Source: Capsulimonadaceae bacterium (GTDB lineage: Bacteria; Armatimonadota; Armatimonadia; Armatimonadales; Capsulimonadaceae). Taken from it: a stretch of DNA of 64,000 nt. Each line of letters opens with the position of its first letter. Positions within the stretch are counted from its first letter, which is position 1. Below, piece after piece: positions 55,618-62,242 of the stretch. Where the stretch lies: the NCBI GenBank assembly GCA_031292625.1, contig JARLGU010000019.1, positions 1-64,000 on the forward strand. Direction: 5' to 3'. The notes below the pieces were generated by a model, which did not search any database, was not told where the DNA came from, and saw only the letters and a program-made list of their open reading frames with translations. The translations under genes and the position numbers were made by a program.

Positions 55618-56658
55618 TCATAACGCACGCGGAGGGGCCGTCGAATGGCGAATCACCAGGTTGGGCTCGAATATGCGCGGAGTGGGTCCAGGATCTCTTC
55701 CTTCAAGCTGCGAAATCAGCATCTCCGCTCCTGTCGCGCCAATCTCCATCAGCGGTTGCCGCACCGTCGTCAATCCCGCCGAAAGGACGGCGGCTATCGG
55801 CCTATCATCGAAGCCGACCACGGAAAGGTCGCCCGGCACGCTTAAACCGAGGTCCTTCGCGGCCTCGATCGCTGCCAAAGCAAGCGTGTCATTCGCCGCG
55901 AAGATCGCCGTCGGCCTTGATGGCAGCGACAAAAGGCGACGAGCGTAGTCGTAGCCCGGCCCAGGCTCAAAGGATCCCGGCAAAGTGAATTCCGGCAGAT
56001 CAGGCAGCCCCGCCCGAATCAATTCCCTATGAAACACGACGCGCCGCTCAATCGCGCTCGACAAGTTGGGGCGACCGGCAAGATGCGCGATGCGCGTATG
56101 ACCGAGGCCGACGAGGTGCGTCATTGCGAGCTCAGTCCCTCGCACGTTATCAGTGTCCACGCTCAGCACGCCTCCTCCATGGACAGATCCAATAACGACA
56201 AGCGGGATACGGACTTCCACGAGGCTCGTCGCAATATCGGAATCCGTGGTGACTGCGATAGCGATGATGCCATCCGCGCGGCCATCCCGCAGCATCCCCG
56301 ACGAACGAGCCGCACCACGCCACATCTCGGTAAATACCGTCACATTGTAACCCGCTGCCTCGGCGCTGGCAATAATTCCTTGCCAGACGGTAAATACGTA
56401 CGAGTTCGCAACCGCTACCGTCGCCCCCTCGACACCGAACAGGACGCCAAGCGTTTTCGTCGGCTGGCCTTTCAAGGCCCGAGCGATCGCATTAGGCTGA
56501 TAGTCCATCTCCCTGGCGACTTCCAGCACTCTCGCCCGAGTCGCATCGGAAACCCGGATATTGCTCCTCGAGCCGTTAAGCACCGTCGACGCGGTTGCCA
56601 CTCCGATGCCTGCCCGCTCCGCGACATCTCGCAGGCTGACGGAACGGCTCTGCCGCAT
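55618..56658 (-). CDS. LacI-family transcriptional regulator (operon D)
   Basis: 346 aa from ATG 56658 (AAGGGC upstream; GTG 56727 gives a 23-residue extension). The LacI HTH and hinge are SVSLRDVAERAGIGVATASTVLNGSRSNIRVSDATRARVLEVAREMDYQPNAIARALKGQPTKTLGVLF. The ligand domain has VVIGSVHGGGVLSVDTDNVRGTELAMTHLVGLGHTRIAHLAG, AIFAANDTLALAAIEAAKDLGLSVPGDLSVVGFDDRPIAAVLSAGLTTVRQP. A classic LacI, unlike the GntR-headed regulators of A-C. First gene of operon D. Confidence 0.92.
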   Translation of the reverse strand: MRQSRSVSLRDVAERAGIGVATASTVLNGSRSNIRVSDATRARVLEVAREMDYQPNAIARALKGQPTKTLGVLFGVEGATVAVANSYVFTVWQGIIASAEAAGYNVTVFTEMWRGAARSSGMLRDGRADGIIAIAVTTDSDIATSLVEVRIPLVVIGSVHGGGVLSVDTDNVRGTELAMTHLVGLGHTRIAHLAGRPNLSSAIERRVVFHRELIRAGLPDLPEFTLPGSFEPGPGYDYARRLLSLPSRPTAIFAANDTLALAAIEAAKDLGLSVPGDLSVVGFDDRPIAAVLSAGLTTVRQPLMEIGATGAEMLISQLEGRDPGPTPRIFEPNLVIRHSTAPPRAL

Positions 56659-56769
56659 CACAACTGCCCTTTTCAATGTTTCTTGACTAAGGGTTTCGTC
56701 TAAACAAATGTCATCTGCAGAATCCACTTTGCGGCCGCCTCATATCGAATGAATCGTTTTATCACGCTG

Positions 56770-56798
56770 AGTATATCACGACAAAACCGGCTTGTCAA
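56770..56798 (-). promoter_or_regulatory. Sigma70 promoter of operon D
   Basis: TTGACA (56798-56793), 17 bp, TATACT (56775-56770) on the minus strand. Confidence 0.8.
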
Positions 56799-56814
56799 GA
56801 ACCAAATTCTTCAC
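56794..56814. promoter_or_regulatory. Putative operator shared by operons C and D (D copy)
   Basis: GTCAAGAA-CCAAA-TTCTTCAC, an inverted repeat with one mismatch overlapping the -35 box, differing from the operon C element at only two positions. Confidence 0.65.
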
Positions 56815-56935
56815 TTGCAGATGGCTGCCATACGCCAATATCCTTGCGACGGATTCTTCAAAGGATGCCATTGGATGACGCTGGCTTCGCAATTTTCGCG
56901 CGCCAGTTCAGGTATATTCCTCGTTCGGAGGGCGA

Positions 56936-57346
56936 ATGCGATTGGTTCGAGGCTGGAGGCGACTAGCAGCAGTTGCGGCGACCGTGCCGGCGTTGGCGGG
57001 ATGCTCGCCGGCGCCGCCGAGAATCGCGCCGAAAACGATCACGGTTGCCGATCTTCGCGCCGTGGTCGTGCCGGAGCTTAACCCGCCGCCGGTTGGCGAT
57101 AACACGCTCGATGTCACGCTTTCGGATGTAACCGGCAACGGCGTCCCCAGCGCTAACATTTCCGCCCTTGCGGCGACTCCGCTCACCGGAAACACCGGCG
57201 CGACGGAATCCGGACGATCCGCCGGCAACGGGAGCTACCGGATTCCAATCCACACGCCGCTTTCCGAGTTCTATATCGTCACGTTCACGATCCAGCGAAC
57301 CGGCAAACCCGACGTAGTAATGAAATACGGGATCAGGCCGAAGTAG
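56936..57346 (+). CDS. Small lipoprotein with YtkA/FixH-like beta domain
   Basis: 136 aa; GGAGGG precedes the ATG at 56936. Signal peptide with lipobox ALAGC. The mature part (LNPPPVGDNTLDVTLSDVTGNGVPSANISALAATP...GNGSYRIPIHTPLSEFYIVTFTIQRTGKPDVVMKYGIRPK) looks like an Ig-like beta fold of the YtkA/FixH type, sometimes found near copper or respiratory proteins. The assignment is weak. Faces OsmC downstream with a 29-bp gap. Confidence 0.65.
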   Translation: MRLVRGWRRLAAVAATVPALAGCSPAPPRIAPKTITVADLRAVVVPELNPPPVGDNTLDVTLSDVTGNGVPSANISALAATPLTGNTGATESGRSAGNGSYRIPIHTPLSEFYIVTFTIQRTGKPDVVMKYGIRPK

Positions 57347-57375
57347 GCCGATCGTTTCTCTGAAAGGACAACAGA

Positions 57376-57786
57376 ATGGTATCGATGCGCATTAAGTACG
57401 ACGGCAACAAGGGATGCACGCTCACCCATGAGGACTCGGGTGCGGTCATTCAGACATCCGCGCCGAAGGATATTGGCGGAGATGGGAACGCATTCAGCCC
57501 GACGGATCTGGTCGGAGCGGCCCTTGCAAGCTGCATTCTAACCACCATCGCCATGTTTGCGGAGCGGAACAATATCGACCTTGCCGGTTCATCGGCGCAC
57601 GTCACGAAAGAAATGACGACCGACGCCCCGCGCAGGATCGGCCGCCTCGTCTGCACGGTCACGGTCCCAGGCGACCGCGTGCCCGAAGGCATCCGCGAGC
57701 GCATCGAGAAGATCGCGCACACCTGCCCGGTGCACAAGAGCCTGCATCCGGAGATCGATGCGCCGATCACGTTTATCTACGAGTGA
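57376..57786 (+). CDS. OsmC/Ohr-family protein
   Basis: 136 aa with AAAGGA before the ATG. OsmC-type proteins reduce organic hydroperoxides through two reactive cysteines. Visible marks are FSPTDLVGAALASCILTTIAMFAERN (Cys53) and CPVHKSLHPE (Cys117). Subgroup resembles the general OsmC type (YhfA-like) more than Ohr. Cytoplasmic. Its end overlaps the convergent FHA gene by 10 bp. Confidence 0.9.
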   Translation: MVSMRIKYDGNKGCTLTHEDSGAVIQTSAPKDIGGDGNAFSPTDLVGAALASCILTTIAMFAERNNIDLAGSSAHVTKEMTTDAPRRIGRLVCTVTVPGDRVPEGIRERIEKIAHTCPVHKSLHPEIDAPITFIYE

Positions 57787-59216
57787 GTGTCGCCTACGAC
57801 GGTTGGGCTGTCCATTTCGTAAACCAGCTCCGTCTGGCCGATAGCGATGAAGTCGCCGGGGAAGACGCGACGTGGACGGTCGGTCACCTGATTGCCGTTC
57901 AGAAGCGTGCCGTTCGCGCTTCCGCTGTCGACAACGAAATGGCGGCCCTCCTCGAGGACAAGGCGTGCATGCGCGCGCGACGCCGACGTATCCTCTGGAA
58001 TGCTGATATCCTGATCCGTTCCGCGGCCAATCGTAATGCTTTGTGACGCCGGCAACTCAAACGTCTGGCCGGAGTGCGGCCCCGAAACGCAGACAAGCCG
58101 CGCGGGCGCTGCCGGACGCAACTCCGATGCCGCAAAGACGCCCCTCCGCTCGTCGTCGGGCTGCACGACCTGTACCGGGACCGCGGCTGCCCTGCTCGTA
58201 CTCGAGGATCGCGACGAGCGCGATCGTCTGGGCCGCTCTATTCTCGCATCCGACTTGACCGCATCGCGATCAAAACTCAAGCGCACGCGGCAGTCTCCAA
58301 TCTTCACGAGATCGCCGTCTAGGAGCGAAGAGCGTCCCAATGGATCGGCTCCTCGATCGAGGGCGTCCTTGACAGCCTCGGGAGTTGGGCTGAGGCAAAA
58401 CGAGTGTCCGCTGTCTTCCAGCACCGCAAGAACCGGGATCGCCGGCCGGTTGATCACAACGATATCCGCGTTCGCGGCGCTTCCAAGAGATGTTTGACGA
58501 CGGCAGATCAGGTATTCGCGCCCCTTTCCCGGGCCGTCGACAATGCTTAGCGTCGCACGGCGGAAGAAGTACGGAAGAAAGGCGCCGGCAAACACTGGCG
58601 CGGCGAGTCCTAGCGCATAAAGCGACGCAGGGACGGCAAGTCCCGCCAAGCCGTAGATCGGCGAAACGTCTTGCCGGCCGCTATGAATCAACGCGCCGCC
58701 AGGCATCCCTCCAATGACTGCCCCGAGTGCCCCCTGAAGCGCAACCCTTGGCGAGCGGCGAGCAACGCCAGGGATCGAGCCCAAAACACACCACAAAACG
58801 CTCCAGGCCAATGCGGGCGACAAGTTGCTCCAGATGCTCACCGCCAGATCGTATTGCGGGCGTGCGCTCTCAAATGTTGGTCCGGCGAGCTGCGGCTCCG
58901 GAGCGGACGGAAAAATAGGCGCAATCGACTCCGCCGCAACCGTCGCGATCACTCCCAAAATAAGAAACAAGAAAAAGGAACGGAGGCGCTTAGGCAAGCT
59001 GTCCTGAGTGAGCGCGTCCGCCACGCCAAGAAAGAGACCGACAATCGCCCCGGCGATCCCGCCGACGAGACGCGTCGAGGAGACGCTAGAGCTCTGCGAA
59101 AGGTAACGCGAAGCGAGCAAAAAAAGCAGAATCGATCGGTCCAGCGTATACCAGACCAGAAAGCCCGCAAGCGCCGCTGCCACTGAAAGCAGTATTATTC
59201 GTTGTGCTATGGACAT
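57777..59216 (-). CDS. Membrane protein with two FHA domains
   Basis: 479 aa. The N-terminal half has about six helices (IILLSVAAALAGFLVWYTL, LVGGIAGAIVGLFLGVADAL, FFLFLILGVIATVAAESIA, ALAWSVLWCVLGSIPGV, ALGAVIGGMPGGALI, LGLAAPVFAGAFLPYFF). A degenerate FHA-like domain follows (ATLSIVDGPGKGREYLICRRQTSLGSAANADIVV). After a Ser/Arg-rich linker a canonical FHA domain has FELPASQSITIGRGTDQDISIPEDTSASRAHARLVLE...DSGSANGTLLNGN, with the phosphothreonine-binding GR, SRxH and NG positions. It probably reads Ser/Thr-kinase signals at the membrane. Last gene of the steA group. Confidence 0.85.
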   Translation of the reverse strand: MSIAQRIILLSVAAALAGFLVWYTLDRSILLFLLASRYLSQSSSVSSTRLVGGIAGAIVGLFLGVADALTQDSLPKRLRSFFLFLILGVIATVAAESIAPIFPSAPEPQLAGPTFESARPQYDLAVSIWSNLSPALAWSVLWCVLGSIPGVARRSPRVALQGALGAVIGGMPGGALIHSGRQDVSPIYGLAGLAVPASLYALGLAAPVFAGAFLPYFFRRATLSIVDGPGKGREYLICRRQTSLGSAANADIVVINRPAIPVLAVLEDSGHSFCLSPTPEAVKDALDRGADPLGRSSLLDGDLVKIGDCRVRLSFDRDAVKSDARIERPRRSRSSRSSSTSRAAAVPVQVVQPDDERRGVFAASELRPAAPARLVCVSGPHSGQTFELPASQSITIGRGTDQDISIPEDTSASRAHARLVLEEGRHFVVDSGSANGTLLNGNQVTDRPRRVFPGDFIAIGQTELVYEMDSPTVVGDTHS

Positions 59217-59219
59217 TAG

Positions 59220-59906
59220 CTATCGAAGCAATACATGGACCACGTCGGCAAATTGACGTCCCCTGTGCAGGAGATCTGCCCACCCGTTTCCAGTTACACG
59301 GTGGCGAAACGCGGTTTCGACCTCTTTGATGCGAAATCCCGCCGAGACAACCGAGAGCGTCAGCGCGACCTCCACGCCAAAACCGCTGGCGAACTGACCG
59401 CCGATCTTCGCCAACACTTCTCGCTTCATCGCGCGCTGGCCTGAAAGGGGTTGCGCAAACTCGATCCCCGTCCGCCTGTATAGCCCGCCGCGCGCGAGAC
59501 GGACGACAACGCCGCTCCCGCCGCCGGTCCGGCCCGCCGCCAATAGCGCGGGGTCGGGCGGCAACATGCCGATGGTCATGTCGGCTTCATCGTCAGCCAC
59601 GGGGCCGAGGAGCTTGACGAATTCCGTCGCGCTGGATCCAAGGTCCGCGTCCAGCAGAAGAACAATGTCCGTCTCGCCGCCGATCAGCCGGGCGCCTTCC
59701 GTAAGCGCCGCCCCTTTGCCGCGGTTCCCCGCCAACGTTACGACTTCGTCCGCCCCTGCCTCGCGCGCTACATGGACGGTTCCATCTGTGGAACCGTCGT
59801 CGATGACAATCACGCGGCTCATCTCGGGGCGCGACCGTAAAGCCGCAAGAGTCAAGGGTAGCCACTTCTCTTCATTATAGGCGGGGATAAGCGCCGTCAC
59901 TTTCAT
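59220..59906 (-). CDS. Family 2 glycosyltransferase
   Basis: 228 aa GT-A fold: MKVTALIPAYNEEKWLPLTLAAL, VIVIDDGSTDGTVHVAREAGADEVVTLAGNRGKGAALTEGARL, LLLDADLGSS (DxD metal site), LSGQRAMKREVL. No helices, so cytoplasmic or peripheral. It starts 6 bp after the MctB-like gene and ends 3 bp before the FHA gene; the conserved set suggests a role in envelope polymer synthesis linked to division. Confidence 0.88.
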   Translation of the reverse strand: MKVTALIPAYNEEKWLPLTLAALRSRPEMSRVIVIDDGSTDGTVHVAREAGADEVVTLAGNRGKGAALTEGARLIGGETDIVLLLDADLGSSATEFVKLLGPVADDEADMTIGMLPPDPALLAAGRTGGGSGVVVRLARGGLYRRTGIEFAQPLSGQRAMKREVLAKIGGQFASGFGVEVALTLSVVSAGFRIKEVETAFRHRVTGNGWADLLHRGRQFADVVHVLLR

Positions 59907-59912
59907 ATAGGG

Positions 59913-60857
59913 CTACCTCGCACTGCTTGCCGCCGTCGCGCTCGCATCCGAAGAGTGCACATGCACGACTGTCAGGCCCGCCTCAACAGAAGAAGGCAAG
60001 AGCCGGTCAGCGGTCGTGCGCACCCCATAATTGGCCCGGTCGCCGCCAAGCGCGTATACGAGGTCCAGCTTACCGATCGAGCGATCAAGACAATCCACCG
60101 TCGCGATCCCCGCATTGCGGAATGTCGCAATCGAGGAGTTTACAACGCCCTGGGCTTCGCCGCCGACGACGGTCATGTGCGAACCATTGCCAGTTAGCAA
60201 GTTGATCAAAGTCGTCTCACGGTTCGCCATGCGCTCCGGGCTGAGGTCCGTATCGACGCGCGCGCCGCCGACGATAACGACCAGCGTCACCGGCCTTGTG
60301 TAGTCGCCCGCCATCGTGATCAGCCGCTCACGCCGCAGCACTGAAAGGTACGTATCCGTTTGCGCCCCATCGGGAGCCCCCTGCCGCAGGGCCGCCGCGA
60401 GCGGACGGATCAAATCAATGTCGCCATCGTCGGATGACGGCTGTTCGGGCATCTCCGCGCGGATCTGGTTGACATCCTCATCGGAGAGCTCATCGAATGC
60501 CGGAGTCAGGATTGTTGTAGAAAGCACCGTACCGCCGGCGGCGACAACGGCGTCCGCCGCCGCCTTCGCCGATTCCGGCTGGTCGCCAGTTTGTATGATT
60601 GCGACCCCATGGCCGTCCAAACGCCCTTGCATCAACGGGGGAATGATGGTCGACAGCGCCTGTTCAAGCCTCCCCAAGACCGCATGGTCCCGGTCATACT
60701 CGGCGAGCACCGCATCGACTCGTTCATTTTGATGCTTTACGGCATCCACAAGCTTCGACGATGTGCTGGGCGCCATCGATGAGCCGATCACAATGCCTAA
60801 AGCAAGTGCAAGAAAGACGGCCATCAGGCTGATAAAGTGGTAACGGATATCAATCAA
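59913..60857 (-). CDS. MctB/SteB-like membrane-anchored protein
   Basis: 314 aa from TTG 60857 (AGGA 10 nt upstream). One N-terminal helix (YHFISLMAVFLALALGIVIGSSM), a coiled coil (KLVDAVKHQNERVDAVLAEYDRDHAVLGRLEQAL), then a globular extracytoplasmic domain (GVAIIQTGDQPESAKAAADAVVAAGGTVLST). This is the layout of the MctB copper-transport-annotated family (PF11382), called SteB in Corynebacterium where it pairs with SteA in cell separation. Here too it directly follows a SteA-like gene, which favours the division role over copper transport. Confidence 0.8.
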   Translation of the reverse strand: MIDIRYHFISLMAVFLALALGIVIGSSMAPSTSSKLVDAVKHQNERVDAVLAEYDRDHAVLGRLEQALSTIIPPLMQGRLDGHGVAIIQTGDQPESAKAAADAVVAAGGTVLSTTILTPAFDELSDEDVNQIRAEMPEQPSSDDGDIDLIRPLAAALRQGAPDGAQTDTYLSVLRRERLITMAGDYTRPVTLVVIVGGARVDTDLSPERMANRETTLINLLTGNGSHMTVVGGEAQGVVNSSIATFRNAGIATVDCLDRSIGKLDLVYALGGDRANYGVRTTADRLLPSSVEAGLTVVHVHSSDASATAASSAR

Positions 60858-60992
60858 TACAGAAGTGTCCTACGCGAACGCAAGCGCCGCGTACATAGAT
60901 TACCCCAAGCACGTCATGCGCGAGACATGCTCATAAGAGTTCCCTCACCCGGAAGAATGTCAACCCGCGCGTTCGGTGCATCGCCGCGCTCG

Positions 60993-62171
60993 TCAGTGAA
61001 ATCGCAGCCGAAGCCAGGCGCGAAAAAACGAGATGAAGCTCTGCGCGAGCGGCGATTGGGAAATCAGAGCCGCCAAAACTGCGCCCGCCGAAAACAGAAG
61101 GCCAGCAACCTCGCCATATGTCGCCGAGCGGCGGTGAAGCTGCGACACCCCGCGCGCATCCACCAAACGCGATCCGACCTTCAAACGCACCAGGAAGGTA
61201 CTCGCCATGCCTGCACGGCCCTTGTCCAGAAAGTCCTCCAGATTCGAGTGCGTCCCGACCGCCACGATCAGTCGTGCGCCTTTTTCGTAAGCCAGGAGCA
61301 TTGCGGCATCCTCGCTCGTGCCCGAAACGGGAAACAGTTCCGACTCCACCCCAAGCGCGTCAACTCGGACGAGGCCCGGCGCGCGCTTATCCGACGCATA
61401 GGCGTGAACAACGACCTTCGCGCCGCACGTCAACGCTCCGTCGGAAACGCTGTCCATGTCGCCGAGGATAATATCGGGACGCAAGCCGTTTTCGATAAGC
61501 ACGTCCGCGCCGCCGTCGACGCCGATCAAGATCGGGCGGACATCGCGAATGTACGAGCGAATCGACTGAAGGTCTTCCTTGTATCCCTCGCCGCGTACAA
61601 CGACCACGACGTGCCTCCGGTTAAGCGAGCGAACTCCCGTAAGCGGAGGCGCATCGATCGGATCGATCAGAAGATGCTTCTCTTCGCGAACATAGCTCAG
61701 TGTATTGGCGGAAAACTCCTCGAGCGCGTGGCCAAGGTTCACCCGCGCAACGTCCATCTCCAGCGTTATGCGCGCCTTGGTCCACTGTTCCACGGCCGCA
61801 AGATGGCGTCTATCCAGCTGCATGACATTTCCATGCGCATCCACGGAGAGACGCTTGCTATCGACGATCTCCTCGAAGACCGCTGCGTCGAGAAGCTTGT
61901 AAAGCGGGATTCCTGCCGACACAAGCATCAGGGGACCGCGGTTGGGATACTTACCCGTAATCGGAGGCGAGCAGTCAATAACCGCCGCGACCCGAGCATC
62001 GACGATGTTTGACGCTGCAATCGGATCGATGTCGCTGTGATCGATCACGGCGATGTCACCGGGACGAAGGCGCTTAATGAGCTCCTTCGTACGCCGCCCT
62101 TTGCGCGCGACGCCGGAAATGGGCGTCAGCTGCGCCCCGGCATCCGTAGACGACGACAGAGGATTGATCAT
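60993..62171 (-). CDS. SteA-like putative cytokinetic ring protein
   Basis: 392 aa. The C-terminal half has a thiamin-pyrophosphokinase-like fold (RDVRPILIGVDGGADVLIENGLRPDIILGDMDSVSDGAL, GTSEDAAMLLAYEKGARLIVAVGTHSNLEDFLDKGRAGMASTFLVRLKVGSRLVDARGV), with a terminal helix (GLLFSAGAVLAALISQSPL). The N-terminal half is RPGDIAVIDHSDIDPIAASNIVDARVAAVIDCSPPITGKYPNRGPLMLVSAGIPL, as in SteA. ATG 62171 is preceded by TACACT (62184-62179), so the message may be leaderless. Followed by mctB/steB, GT2 and FHA genes. Confidence 0.85.
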   Translation of the reverse strand: MINPLSSSTDAGAQLTPISGVARKGRRTKELIKRLRPGDIAVIDHSDIDPIAASNIVDARVAAVIDCSPPITGKYPNRGPLMLVSAGIPLYKLLDAAVFEEIVDSKRLSVDAHGNVMQLDRRHLAAVEQWTKARITLEMDVARVNLGHALEEFSANTLSYVREEKHLLIDPIDAPPLTGVRSLNRRHVVVVVRGEGYKEDLQSIRSYIRDVRPILIGVDGGADVLIENGLRPDIILGDMDSVSDGALTCGAKVVVHAYASDKRAPGLVRVDALGVESELFPVSGTSEDAAMLLAYEKGARLIVAVGTHSNLEDFLDKGRAGMASTFLVRLKVGSRLVDARGVSQLHRRSATYGEVAGLLFSAGAVLAALISQSPLAQSFISFFRAWLRLRFH

Positions 62172-62178
62172 ATCTAAC

Positions 62179-62208
62179 AGTGTAGCATAGGGCGTTCGTT
62201 CGGCGCAA
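62179..62208 (-). promoter_or_regulatory. Candidate promoter of the steA group
   Basis: TTGCGC (62208-62203), 18 bp, TACACT (62184-62179). The -10 ends 7 nt before the steA ATG, so transcription would begin at or next to the start codon. Confidence 0.4.
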
Positions 62209-62242
62209 CAGACGAAGGACGGAAGCAGGACGATCAAATCTA

